DNA from: Pseudoflavonifractor gallinarum
GTDB lineage: Bacteria > Bacillota > Clostridia > Oscillospirales > Oscillospiraceae
Direction of reading: 5' to 3'
Length of the DNA stretch: 64,000 nt
Assembly (NCBI RefSeq): GCF_014982855.1
Contig: NZ_JADCKF010000001.1
Location: 124,001-188,000 of the forward strand
Below the pieces are notes generated by a model. It ran no database searches and was not told where the DNA came from. It worked only from the letters and a program-made list of their open reading frames with translations. The position numbers were made by a program, and so were the translations under genes. This document shows, piece after piece, positions 24,001-31,400 of the stretch. Position 1 is the stretch's first letter. Every line of letters starts with the position of its first letter.

Positions 24001-24281
24001 GCTTTATAGGAAAAACGCGCAGATGAGGACCAGTAGCGCCGTATTTGCTGCCCAGAGAGCCGCCGTTTGGTGCAAGGCGGAGAGCGATACGGCGGGAAGA
24101 TCACCTCGGAGCGGCCCGCTGAAGGACAGTAAGCGGGGACGGCCGGCGGCCGTTATCCGCCCGCCCATGGGGGTATTGCGCCCGTGGGACCGAGGGGCCG
24201 CATTGCGCGGCAAGAAGAGTGGTACCGCAGAGGTTCAAAACGCCTTTGTCTCTTGAAGTTCAGGAGACAAAGGCGTTTTTT
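24001..24281 (+). ncRNA. T-box leader (tRNA-Ile sensing) of ileS
   Basis: Stem I begins with the GATGAGGACCAGTA region; the distal loop has AGAGAGCCG...TTTGGTGCAAGG. The specifier codon is ATC (24100-24102), placed in GAAGATCACCTCGGAG, which is the usual context, and fits isoleucine. The T-box proper is AAGAGTGGTACCGC (24215-24228); its TGGT bulge pairs with the ACCA end of uncharged tRNA-Ile. The terminator (24241-24252 with 24264-24275, then six T) is directly downstream. Uncharged tRNA should stabilise the antiterminator and allow ileS transcription. Confidence 0.93.
24237..24281 (+). terminator. T-box-controlled terminator
   Basis: CGCCTTTGTCTC / GAGACAAAGGCG, 12 bp, 11-nt loop, followed by TTTTTT. 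The 5' arm lies just after the T-box sequence, as the switch needs. Confidence 0.92.
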
Positions 24282-24347
24282 GCTGTCTGCGGACCGCCCG
24301 GGAGAGAACTGACCAATCAAATCTGAGTATAAAAGGAGAACCAACCC

Positions 24348-27143
24348 ATGGATTACAACCAGACCGTTCACCTGCCCCAGACCGACTTCCCCATGCGGGC
24401 GGGCCTGCCCAAGCGGGAGCCGGACATGCTCCAGGAGATGTATGACCACGACCTCTACCACAAGCTGATGAAGAAGAACGAGGGCAAGCCCACCTTCGTG
24501 CTCCACGACGGCCCTCCCTACGCCAACGGCAACATCCACATCGGCACCGCCCTCAACAAGATCCTCAAGGACATCATCGTCAAGCACCGCAACATGACCG
24601 GCTACTGCGCCCCCTATGTGCCCGGCTGGGACACCCACGGTCTGCCCATCGAGTCTGCCATCCTCAAGAACAAGAAGATCAAGCGGGATGAGCTCACCAC
24701 CTCCGAGTTCCGGGAGAAGTGCAAGGAGTACGCCCTGGACTTCGTGGACAAGCAGCGGGAGCAGTTCAAGCGCCTGGGCGTGCTGGGCGAGTGGGAGAAT
24801 CCCTACCTGACCCTCAAGCCCGAGTTTGAGGCCAAGCAGGTGGAGATCTTCGGTAAGATGGCCGAGAAGGGCTACATCTACAAGGGCATGAAGCCGGTCT
24901 ACTGGTGCCCCGCCGACCAGACCGCTCTGGCCGAGGCCGAGATCGAGTACGCCGACGATCCCTGTACCACCATCTTCGTAAAATTCCCCGTCCAGGACGA
25001 CAAGGGCAAGCTGGGCCAGTACGCCGACCTCTCCAAGGTCTACTTCGTGATCTGGACCACCACCCCCTGGACCATCCCCGGCAACTTCGCCATCTGCCTG
25101 AATGCCGAGTTTGACTATGTCCTCCTCCAGGTGCCGGGCGGGGACGTGTACGTCCTGGCCAAGGATCTGGCCGAGAGCGTCTGCAAGGCCGCCCACATCG
25201 ACTTTGAGGCCTGCCAGGTCCTGGCGACCCTGAAGGGCAGCGAGTTTGAGCTGATGACCGCCAAGCATCCCCTCTTCGACCGGGAGAGCGTCATCCTCAA
25301 CGGCGAGCACGTCACTCTGGACGCCGGCTCCGGCTGCGTCCACACCGCCCCCGGCTTCGGCGCCGAGGACTTCCAGATCTGCCAGCAGTATGACAAGGCC
25401 GGCCTCACCCACATCGGCGTGCCCGTTCCCGTCAACGCCAAGGGCGTCATGACCGACGAGCGCTACAACGGCCAGTTCTACGCCAAGGGCAACGACATGG
25501 TGGTGGAGGACCTGGAGAAGGAGGGCTTCCTGGTCGCCAAGGAGAACATCACCCACTCCTATCCCCACTGCTGGCGCTGCAAGAACCCCATCATCTACCG
25601 TGCCACCGAGCAGTGGTTCTGTTCCGTGGACGCCATCAAGGACGCCGCCGTCCAGGCCTGCGACTCCATCCAGTGGAAGCCTGACTGGGGCAAGGACCGC
25701 ATGACCAGCATGATCACCGAGCGCAACGACTGGTGCATCAGCCGCCAGCGCGTGTGGGGCGTGCCCATCCCCATCTTCTACTGCGATGAGTGCGGCGCCG
25801 ACATCGTCACCCCTGAGACCATCGCCCACATCTCCGCTCTCTTCCGGGAGCACGGCTCCAACATCTGGTTTGACAAGACCGCCGACGAGCTGGTGCCCGA
25901 GGGATTTGTCTGCCCCAAGTGCGGCAAGACCCATTTCTCCAAGGAGAGCGACATCATGGACGTGTGGTTCGACTCCGGCTCCACCCACGCCGCCGTGCTG
26001 GATGAGCGCCCCTACCTCCACTTCCCCGCCGACGTCTACCTGGAGGGCGGCGATCAGTACCGCGGCTGGTTCCAGTCCTCCATGCTGACCTCCATCGCCG
26101 CCAAGGGCGTGGCTCCCTACAAGCAGATCATCACCCACGGCTGGACCGTGGACGGCGAGGGCAGAGCCATGCACAAGTCCCTGGGCAACGCCGTGGCCCC
26201 TGAGGAGGTCATCAAGGACTACGGTGCGGACATGCTCCGCCTGTGGGTGGCCAGCGCCGACTACACCCAGGACATGCGCATCTCCAAGGACATCATGAAG
26301 CAGCTCTCCCAGGCCTACCTGAAGATCCGCAACACCGCCCGCTACATGCTGGGCAACCTCTGCGACTTCGAGCCCGACACCGATGCCGTGGCCGTGGAGA
26401 ACCTGATGGAGCTGGACCGCTACGCGCTGTACCGCTTCAACGAGCTGGTCAAGACCGTGCGTGCCGCCTACGACCGCTATGAGTTCCACGCTGTCTACCG
26501 CGCCGTCTACAACTTCTGCGTGGTGGATATGTCCAACTTCTATCTGGACATCATCAAGGACCGCCTCTACTGCGGCAATGAGGCCGAGCGCCGCTCCGCC
26601 CAGACCGCCCTGTACAGCATCCTGGATGGCATGACCCGGCTCATCGCCCCCATCCTGGCCTTCACTTCCGACGAGATCTGGCACGCCATGAAGCACGCCA
26701 AGGACGTGGACGGCGAGAGCGTTCTCTTCAACGAGATGCCCGGTGACAACGCCGCCTATGCCCTGGACGAGGCCGCCAAGGCCCGCTGGGAGAAGCTGGT
26801 CAGCCTGCGCGACGCCGTGAACAAGGCCCTGGAGAACGCCCGCAATGCCGGCGTGTTCAAGAAGGCCCAGGACACCGAGATCACCCTCTCCGTGTCTGAG
26901 GCGGACGCCGCTTTCCTGGCCGGCGTGGACCTGGCCAGCCTGTGCATCGTGTCCAAGGTCACCGTCACCACCGAGGCGGTGGAGGGCGAGCGGAACGAGG
27001 AGTCCCTCATCCCCTGCACCATCGCTGTGAAGCTCTCTGAGGCCCCCAAGTGCCCCCGCTGCTGGAACCACTGTGATTCCATCGGGACCGAGGGTCACCA
27101 CGCCGAGCTGTGCGACCGCTGCGCCGCCGTGGTGGAGGGTTAA
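24348..27143 (+). CDS. ileS: Isoleucyl-tRNA synthetase
   Basis: A 931-residue class I synthetase of the bacterial type with C-terminal zinc finger. The catalytic start is HDGPPYANGNIHIGT: the HIGH motif reads HIGT (64-67). The KMSKS loop reads AMHKS (607-611, in GRAMHKSLGN). The editing domain (CP1) lies near 190-400, WCISRQRVWGVPIPIFYC and DVWFDSGSTHAAV are present, and the C-terminal Zn ligands are CPRCW and CDRC. AAAGGAG lies 9 nt before ATG. It is expressed from its own T-box leader and followed by a terminator. Function is certain; the two altered signature motifs may be lineage traits. Confidence 0.96.
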   Translation: MDYNQTVHLPQTDFPMRAGLPKREPDMLQEMYDHDLYHKLMKKNEGKPTFVLHDGPPYANGNIHIGTALNKILKDIIVKHRNMTGYCAPYVPGWDTHGLPIESAILKNKKIKRDELTTSEFREKCKEYALDFVDKQREQFKRLGVLGEWENPYLTLKPEFEAKQVEIFGKMAEKGYIYKGMKPVYWCPADQTALAEAEIEYADDPCTTIFVKFPVQDDKGKLGQYADLSKVYFVIWTTTPWTIPGNFAICLNAEFDYVLLQVPGGDVYVLAKDLAESVCKAAHIDFEACQVLATLKGSEFELMTAKHPLFDRESVILNGEHVTLDAGSGCVHTAPGFGAEDFQICQQYDKAGLTHIGVPVPVNAKGVMTDERYNGQFYAKGNDMVVEDLEKEGFLVAKENITHSYPHCWRCKNPIIYRATEQWFCSVDAIKDAAVQACDSIQWKPDWGKDRMTSMITERNDWCISRQRVWGVPIPIFYCDECGADIVTPETIAHISALFREHGSNIWFDKTADELVPEGFVCPKCGKTHFSKESDIMDVWFDSGSTHAAVLDERPYLHFPADVYLEGGDQYRGWFQSSMLTSIAAKGVAPYKQIITHGWTVDGEGRAMHKSLGNAVAPEEVIKDYGADMLRLWVASADYTQDMRISKDIMKQLSQAYLKIRNTARYMLGNLCDFEPDTDAVAVENLMELDRYALYRFNELVKTVRAAYDRYEFHAVYRAVYNFCVVDMSNFYLDIIKDRLYCGNEAERRSAQTALYSILDGMTRLIAPILAFTSDEIWHAMKHAKDVDGESVLFNEMPGDNAAYALDEAAKARWEKLVSLRDAVNKALENARNAGVFKKAQDTEITLSVSEADAAFLAGVDLASLCIVSKVTVTTEAVEGERNEESLIPCTIAVKLSEAPKCPRCWNHCDSIGTEGHHAELCDRCAAVVEG

Positions 27144-27168
27144 TCTCCCCCTTAAAATCCGATTTTAT

Positions 27169-27208
27169 AAAAAGCCCGCTCCCGGAACCTTCCGGGAGCG
27201 GGCTTTTA
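27169..27208 (+). terminator. Terminator after ileS
   Basis: AAAAGCCCGCTCCCGGA / TCCGGGAGCGGGCTTTT with a 4-nt loop; T-run on both strands, so it can also end the minus-strand RHH gene. Confidence 0.88.
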
Positions 27209-27388
27209 TCACGGATCGGTAGAGACAGGGCCGTAGAGCAATTCATATTCTCGGATATGGCTGCGCAGCACCAGGCGGACATAGCGGGACAGGGAGCGGT
27301 TGGTCTGCTTGGACAGGGCGCGGGCTTTGGCCTTGAGTTCCGGGGGGACCTGGACGGAAATGCACTGGTCTTTTTTCACGGTGTTCAT
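27209..27388 (-). CDS. Small ribbon-helix-helix protein (RHH-1)
   Basis: A 59-residue protein read directly from the minus strand. The start is ATG 27388 after AAGGAGGG; the stop is at 27209. A short beta-strand (QCISVQVP) is followed by helix A (PELKAKARALSKQTN) and helix B (SLSRYVRLVLRSHIREYELL), the MetJ/Arc/CopG-type RHH fold that binds DNA as a dimer through the strand pair. Its promoter (27412-27440) faces away from a second RHH gene. No toxin is adjacent, so an antitoxin role is not supported; mutual or autoregulation is the inference. Confidence 0.72.
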   Translation of the reverse strand: MNTVKKDQCISVQVPPELKAKARALSKQTNRSLSRYVRLVLRSHIREYELLYGPVSTDP

Positions 27389-27411
27389 GGATACTCCCTC
27401 CTTCTGGTCGT

Positions 27412-27440
27412 ATCATATCACTCTTAATAACTCTAGTCAA
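27412..27440 (-). promoter_or_regulatory. Promoter of RHH-1
   Basis: Minus strand TTGACT (27440-27435), 17 nt, TATGAT (27417-27412). AACTCTA repeats spaced exactly 10 bp cover the -35 region. Confidence 0.75.
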
Positions 27441-27454
27441 CTCTATATGATTCT

Positions 27455-27483
27455 TTGAGACGGATGAATCTAAATGATATCAT
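27455..27483 (+). promoter_or_regulatory. Promoter of RHH-2
   Basis: TTGAGA (27455-27460), 17 nt, TATCAT (27478-27483). GATACA repeats spaced 10 bp lie just downstream, over the predicted start. Confidence 0.65.
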
Positions 27484-27521
27484 AAAGATACAAATAGATA
27501 CACTCTAGAGGAGGGATTGTG

Positions 27522-27701
27522 ATGGGAGTACAGGAAGCACCTTATTCTCTGCGCCTTGGTCATGAGGCTATGCAAAAAATTCGGGTGTTAGCTGCAAAGG
27601 ACAAGCGCTCCATCAATATGCAGCTCTGCCTGGCGGTGGAGACCTATCTGGAGCAGTACGAGAAGGAGCACGGCAAGATCCCCGTGGAGTCGGAGGAATA
27701 A
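27522..27701 (+). CDS. Small ribbon-helix-helix protein (RHH-2)
   Basis: A 59-residue protein, divergent from RHH-1 and of equal length. YSLRLGHEAMQKIRVLAAKDKRSINMQLCLAVETYLEQYEKEHG gives strand, helix A and helix B of an Arc-like RHH domain. ATG 27522 is 6 nt after GAGGAGGG; a GTG at 27519 is an alternative. The two proteins share the fold but little sequence. The intergenic region of 133 bp holds both promoters and several 10-bp-phased repeats that are plausible RHH operators. Confidence 0.7.
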   Translation: MGVQEAPYSLRLGHEAMQKIRVLAAKDKRSINMQLCLAVETYLEQYEKEHGKIPVESEE

Positions 27702-27734
27702 TCGGCCTTTTGCCAGTGTCCTGGCTGGACAGCC

Positions 27735-27830
27735 ACGCCTGCCCGGCGGGGGCACCGCTTTCTTTTCCGTAAGAAAGCGGTGGGAAAGAACGGACCGGGG
27801 GAGGTATCCCCCGGCACCCCCTCCAAGTAC
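27735..27830 (+). repeat. Double-hairpin interspersed repeat, copy B
   Basis: Same order as copy A: ACGCCTGCCCGGCGGGG, hairpin 1 (27755-27780, CCGCTTTCTT / AAGAAAGCGG), TGGGAAAGAA, hairpin 2 (27795-27814, CCGGGGGA / TCCCCCGG). Its first 17 bases are repeated perfectly in inverted order at 28205-28221. Confidence 0.75.
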
Positions 27831-27834
27831 GCCC

Positions 27835-28053
27835 CAACGGGCTAAGCTGAAAGTCTCAGCAATTGCAAAAGTCCGTTGAGCCAAAGGCAATGGCTTTCCG
27901 CCTATGAGGTACCTAGTGAGCCTGGTAGTAAACTGGGTGCTCTCTCCCGACGAGGGTCGAAGTTGAGCGCTATCTAAAGTGCCAGACCAAAACCTCTCGT
28001 CAGCGGCGAAAGGCTCTCACGGATATGGGCATGCACCTCTGCTGACGCTGGTC
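27835..28053 (+). ncRNA. Candidate structured RNA of unknown family
   Basis: Stems readable by eye: CAACGG (27835-27840) with CCGTTG (27873-27878) enclosing GCTGA/TCAGC; GACGAG (27949-27954) with CTCGTC (27996-28001); CGTCAGC (27998-28004) with GCTGACG (28041-28047), closed by GACC (27985-27988) with GGTC (28050-28053). The second and third stems compete for 27998-28001. I do not recognise 6S, RNase P, SRP, tmRNA or a known riboswitch. No promoter was assigned, so the strand is uncertain. Confidence 0.35.
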
Positions 28054-28088
28054 CCTCTTTTCCGCCGGGGATGCACTGAGGGGGAGGT

Positions 28089-28180
28089 CCGGAGGGGGAA
28101 TCACCCTTGTTCCCCCTCCGGCGTTTTCTTTCCCCCCTCTTTCTTTTCGAAAAGAAAGAGGGGTTCCCGCCGAATAGGCG
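28089..28180 (-). repeat. Double-hairpin interspersed repeat, copy C (inverted)
   Basis: On the minus strand it reads CGCCTATTCGGCGGG, hairpin 1 (28134-28163, CCCCTCTTTCTTTTC / GAAAAGAAAGAGGGG), GGGAAAGAA, hairpin 2 (28089-28121, CCGGAGGGGGAA / TTCCCCCTCCGG). The layout of copies A and B is conserved with compensatory changes in both stems. Confidence 0.72.
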
Positions 28181-28289
28181 CGCTCCCCTCGCCGGGGAGG
28201 CGATCCCCGCCGGGCAGGCGTACTCCAGTTGCCACACCGCCGGAACCGTGATAAAATAAAACGATTCTAACTTCCAAAGGAGCCTTTTC

Positions 28290-28781
28290 ATGCTGTATGC
28301 AGTGCTTGTTGCGGCCCTGGTGGCCATCGACCAGGTGGTCAAATACTTGGTGCGGGCCAACATCCCGCTGGGGGAGTCCATCCCCTTCCTGCCCCATGTG
28401 ATGGATCTGACCTATGTGCAGAACACCGGGGCGGCCTTTTCCATGTTCTCCGAGCACACCTGGATGCTCACCCTGCTCTCGCTGGTCGTGTCGGTCCTGC
28501 TGGTCCTGGTGCTGGTCAAGGGCTGGGTCACCCGGACCCGGCTGGGCCGCCTGTGCGTGGCAGTGGTGCTGGCCGGGGCGGTGGGCAACCTCATCGACCG
28601 GGCCCTCTTCAACTTTGTCACCGATATGTTTGAGACCACCTTTATGAATTTCGCGGTCTTTAACGTGGCCGACATCTGCGTGGTGCTGGGGGGCATCGGC
28701 TTCTGCGCTTACTATCTCTTCCTCTATGAGAAGCTGGAGGAAAAGGAGAGCGGCCATGACGACGCTGGAACTGCGGGCTGA
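28290..28781 (+). CDS. lspA: Lipoprotein signal peptidase (signal peptidase II)
   Basis: A 163-residue membrane aspartic protease that cleaves prolipoproteins before the lipid-modified Cys. It has four transmembrane helices. The catalytic aspartates are in GNLIDR (Asp103) and FNVADICVV (Asp128), and the family box NTGAAFSMF is near 45-53. The C-terminal tail is polar. AAGGAG lies 8 nt before ATG. It overlaps rluD by 26 nt, so the pair is translationally coupled, as the corresponding genes are adjacent in Bacillus. Confidence 0.95.
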   Translation: MLYAVLVAALVAIDQVVKYLVRANIPLGESIPFLPHVMDLTYVQNTGAAFSMFSEHTWMLTLLSLVVSVLLVLVLVKGWVTRTRLGRLCVAVVLAGAVGNLIDRALFNFVTDMFETTFMNFAVFNVADICVVLGGIGFCAYYLFLYEKLEEKESGHDDAGTAG

Positions 28782-29676
28782 CCGGACCGGAGAGCGGGCC
28801 GACAGCTTCCTGGCCCGGACGGTGGAGGGCCTCACCCGTTCCGCTGCCCAGCGGCTGCTGGAGGAGGGGGCGGTGCGGAAAAACGGCGCTCCCGTGAAAA
28901 AGAACGAGAAGCTCACCGAAGGGGATACGCTGATCCTCTCCCTCCCGGAGCCTGAGCCGGTGGACATTCTGCCCCAGGACATTCCGTTGGACGTGGTGTA
29001 TGAGGACGACGACGTCATCGTGGTCAACAAGCCCGTTGGCATGGTGGTCCACCCGGCCGCCGGCCACCCGGACGGCACGCTGGTCAATGCCCTCCTCCAC
29101 CACTGCGGCGACAGCCTCTCGGGCATCAACGGGGAGCTGCGGCCCGGCATCGTGCACCGGATCGACCGGGACACCTCCGGCCTGCTCATCGCCGCCAAGA
29201 ACGACTTTGCCCATCTGGGGCTGGCCGAACAGCTCCAGGACCACTCCCTCTACCGGGAGTATGAGGCCATCTGCGTGGGCAACCTCCGGGAGGACCAGGG
29301 CACAGTGAATGCACCCATCGCCCGGCACCGCACCGACCGCAAGCGCATGGCGGTGGACCCGGAGGGGCGGGAGGCCGTCACCCACTGGACCGTGCTGGAG
29401 CGGCTGAGCGGATACGCCTACATCCAGTGCCGTCTGGAGACCGGGCGCACCCACCAGATCCGGGTGCATATGGCCTCCATCGGCCACCCCCTGCTGGGGG
29501 ACGTGGTGTACGGGAGCAAGCGTCCCTACCCCGGCCTGGCGGGCCAGTGTCTCCACGCCCGGCGGCTCTCCTTCGTCCACCCCCGCACCGGGGAGCGCAT
29601 CACGGTGGAGTGCCCCCTGCCCGACTGGTTCCAGGCCGTGCTGGCCAAGCTGCGCCGGATGAGTGCCGCGCCTTGA
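28756..29676 (+). CDS. rluD: RluD-type pseudouridine synthase
   Basis: A 306-residue RluA-family enzyme. An S4 RNA-binding domain (about 15-65: RADSFLARTVEGLTRSAAQRLLEEGAVRKNGAPVKKNEKLTEGD) precedes the catalytic domain with NKPVGMVVHP and HRIDRDTSG (catalytic Asp137). RTHQIRVHMA and a C-terminal FVHPRTGE are present. Family members modify 23S rRNA uridines; the exact site is inferred from the S4 domain and the lspA neighbour. The ATG at 28756 lies inside lspA, after AAAGGAGAG. The -35 box of the thiT promoter overlaps its stop codon. Confidence 0.92.
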   Translation: MTTLELRADRTGERADSFLARTVEGLTRSAAQRLLEEGAVRKNGAPVKKNEKLTEGDTLILSLPEPEPVDILPQDIPLDVVYEDDDVIVVNKPVGMVVHPAAGHPDGTLVNALLHHCGDSLSGINGELRPGIVHRIDRDTSGLLIAAKNDFAHLGLAEQLQDHSLYREYEAICVGNLREDQGTVNAPIARHRTDRKRMAVDPEGREAVTHWTVLERLSGYAYIQCRLETGRTHQIRVHMASIGHPLLGDVVYGSKRPYPGLAGQCLHARRLSFVHPRTGERITVECPLPDWFQAVLAKLRRMSAAP

Positions 29677-29702
29677 CAAGGGAAACGGGGCCGGTATAGA
29701 AT
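29673..29702 (+). promoter_or_regulatory. Promoter of the TPP riboswitch-thiT transcript
   Basis: TTGACA (29673-29678) with TATAGA (29695-29700, spacer 16) or TAGAAT (29697-29702, spacer 18). The -35 overlaps the rluD stop codon. Confidence 0.7.
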
Positions 29703-29731
29703 AGGGTATAACCACAGAACAACTCCAAATC

Positions 29732-29826
29732 CCAGGGGTGTCGGGCGCAAGTCCGGCTGAGATCCGCGCGTAGCGCCGCGCGGGGACCCTTGACCTGATC
29801 CGGATCATGCCGGCGTAGGAAGTTGG
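29732..29826 (+). ncRNA. TPP riboswitch (THI box)
   Basis: Conserved blocks in order: GGGGTGTCGGG, GGCTGAGA, ACCCTTGACCTGATCCGG, ATCATGCCGGCGTAGGAAG. These form the J2-3 pyrimidine sensor and the P4/P5 pyrophosphate sensor. A terminator stem follows, so thiamine pyrophosphate should shut thiT transcription. Confidence 0.95.
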
Positions 29827-29859
29827 ATTCATACGGGGAAGGACCATGTCGTTTCACTC

Positions 29860-29902
29860 GTACCGCACTGCGCCCAGGGGCTGCGCTGCGGTACATCTTT
29901 TT
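29860..29902 (+). terminator. Riboswitch-controlled terminator before thiT
   Basis: GTACCGCA (29860-29867) pairs with TGCGGTAC (29887-29894), with inner pairs, followed by ATCTTTTT. The AGGAGG site of thiT comes directly after it. Confidence 0.75.
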
Positions 29903-29916
29903 AGGAGGAAAACGAT

Positions 29917-30498
29917 ATGAACCTGACCATGGAAGCCAGGCCCCGGGCCAGCCGGACCCGGGTGCGCATGCTGTGTGAGGGGGCCCTTTTGGTGGCGGCC
30001 GCCCAGATCCTCAGCTATGTAAAATTTCTGGAGCTGCCTAACGGCGGCTCCCTGACCCCGGCCATGTTCCCGGTGCTGCTCTTCGCGGTGCGCTGGGGGT
30101 GGAAGGACGGGCTGCTGGGTGGCCTTGTGCTGGGCATCCTGCAATTTATGTTTGACGGCGGCTTCGCTCTGGGGTGGCAGTCCATCCTGGGGGACTATCT
30201 GCTGGCCTTCACGGCGCTGGGGCTGGCCGGTGTGTTCCGGGGCCGCCGCTGGGGCATCTTTGCCGGGACCGTGCTGGGCTGCGCCGGGCGGTTCCTGGTG
30301 CACTATGTGGTGGGTGCCACCATCTGGGCCGAGTACATGCCGGAGGAGTTTCTGAGCATGACCATGACCAGCCCCTGGCTCTACTCCCTGCTCTACAACG
30401 GGGTGTATATGCTGCCCAACATGGTGCTGGCGCTGGTCATCGGGGCGCTGCTCTACCGGCCCATGGGGCGGTATCTGACCGGCGCGGACATCGAATAA
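29917..30498 (+). CDS. thiT: Thiamine ECF transporter S-component ThiT
   Basis: A 193-residue membrane protein with six helices that binds thiamine and docks to the shared ECF energising module, which is not in this window. Family features: NGGSLTPAMFPVLLFAVRWGWKDGLLGGLVLGILQ and a C-terminal substrate-pocket region with WAEYMPEEF and SPWLYSLLYNGVYMLPN. AGGAGG precedes ATG by 8-9 nt. Control by an upstream TPP riboswitch confirms the vitamin B1 role. Confidence 0.93.
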   Translation: MNLTMEARPRASRTRVRMLCEGALLVAAAQILSYVKFLELPNGGSLTPAMFPVLLFAVRWGWKDGLLGGLVLGILQFMFDGGFALGWQSILGDYLLAFTALGLAGVFRGRRWGIFAGTVLGCAGRFLVHYVVGATIWAEYMPEEFLSMTMTSPWLYSLLYNGVYMLPNMVLALVIGALLYRPMGRYLTGADIE

Positions 30499-30519
30499 GA
30501 AGGAAGGTAGGGTGATCCC

Positions 30520-31341
30520 TTGGGCAAGTTTGACGGCGTACTGCTGGTAAGTGATTTTGACGACACCCTCTACGGGACGGATCTGACCGTGTCCCGGGAG
30601 AATGTGGAGGCCATCGCCTACTTTACGGCGGAGGGCGGACGTTTTACGGTGGCCACGGGCCGGGCCCGGCCTGCCTTTGCCCCCTGCGCTTCCCTGGCCC
30701 CCATCAATGCGCCGGTCATCCTGTCCAACGGCTCGGCCCTGTACGATTTCGACCGGGGAGAGATGGTCTGTGAGACCTTCCTGCCCGAGCGGGTCCTGGG
30801 GGACCTGATGGAGCTGACCTTCGTGGTCCCCGAGATCGGGCTGGAGGCCTACCACGGGGACGACATCTATCTCCACAATCCCAACATCATCACCCGCAAC
30901 CATCTGGCGCGGGTGGGCGCGCCCGGAGAGGAGAAGGCCATCCGGGACATCCCCGGCCCCCTCTCCAAGGTCCTGCTGGAGCACGACCGCCGCAGCGTGC
31001 TGGAGCGGGCCCGGGAGTACATCCTCTCTCGCTGGGGGGAGCACTATGAGGCCATCTTCTCCAACCAGGTGCTGCTGGAGCTCACCGCCAAGGGGAGCAA
31101 CAAGGGCGGCATGGTGGAGGAACTGGCCCGCCGCCTGGGGATCGGAGCGGAGCACATCTACTGCGTGGGAGACAATGAGAACGACATCCCCATGCTGGCG
31201 CGCTCGGCCATCCCCTTTGCCCCGTCCAACTGCGCCCCCGTGGTGCGGGAGTGGGGAGCCCGCCTGGTCTCCTCCTGCGACGAGAGCTGTGTGGCCGAGA
31301 TCATCGGCATCCTGGACGGGCGCTATCCGGCCCGGCCGTGA
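30520..31341 (+). CDS. Cof-type HAD-IIB phosphatase
   Basis: A 273-residue cytosolic phosphatase. Motif I is DFDDTLYG (Asp12, Asp14), the SNGSALYD segment is motif II, Lys of KGSNKGGMV is motif III, and GDNENDIPML is motif IV; a C2-type cap lies between II and III. Members dephosphorylate sugar phosphates, FMN or PLP precursors. A thiamine phosphate is possible given the thiT neighbour but is only a guess. The start is TTG at 30520 after an AGGGTGAT site; the gene is 21 nt after thiT and probably cotranscribed. Confidence 0.82.
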   Translation: MGKFDGVLLVSDFDDTLYGTDLTVSRENVEAIAYFTAEGGRFTVATGRARPAFAPCASLAPINAPVILSNGSALYDFDRGEMVCETFLPERVLGDLMELTFVVPEIGLEAYHGDDIYLHNPNIITRNHLARVGAPGEEKAIRDIPGPLSKVLLEHDRRSVLERAREYILSRWGEHYEAIFSNQVLLELTAKGSNKGGMVEELARRLGIGAEHIYCVGDNENDIPMLARSAIPFAPSNCAPVVREWGARLVSSCDESCVAEIIGILDGRYPARP

Positions 31342-31355
31342 AAAGCGCGAAAAAA

Positions 31356-31391
31356 CTGCCCTCCGGCGCGCAATCCTGCGCCGGAGGGCAG
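31356..31391. terminator. Terminator between the HAD gene and azlD
   Basis: Perfect 14-bp stem CTGCCCTCCGGCGC / GCGCCGGAGGGCAG. The T-run is better on the minus strand (TTTTTT), so it mainly ends azlCD; on the plus strand it has CTTT. Confidence 0.75.
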
Positions 31392-31400
31392 CTTTGCCTC

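Larger units (their letters stand above)
27735..28221. mobile_element. MITE-like non-coding segment bounded by 17-bp inverted repeats
   Basis: The outer ends are ACGCCTGCCCGGCGGGG (27735-27751) and its exact reverse complement (28205-28221). Repeat copies B and C lie just inside in opposite orientation and enclose a 260-nt structured core. No open reading frame of note is present and no transposase is encoded, so a non-autonomous element is an inference; two convergent copies of an interspersed repeat around an RNA gene would look the same. It fills the gap between RHH-2 and lspA. Confidence 0.45.

Noticed and set aside
24153-27101. Very long open frame antisense to ileS (and similar ones opposite nifJ, mutS and mnmG)
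   Set aside because: High GC at third codon positions leaves antisense frames open; the translations are low-complexity Gly/Leu/Val/His sequences without domains or ribosome binding sites.
27835-28053. 6S RNA, RNase P, SRP RNA or tmRNA
   Set aside because: None of their conserved blocks could be found on either strand; it is listed only as an unknown structured RNA candidate.
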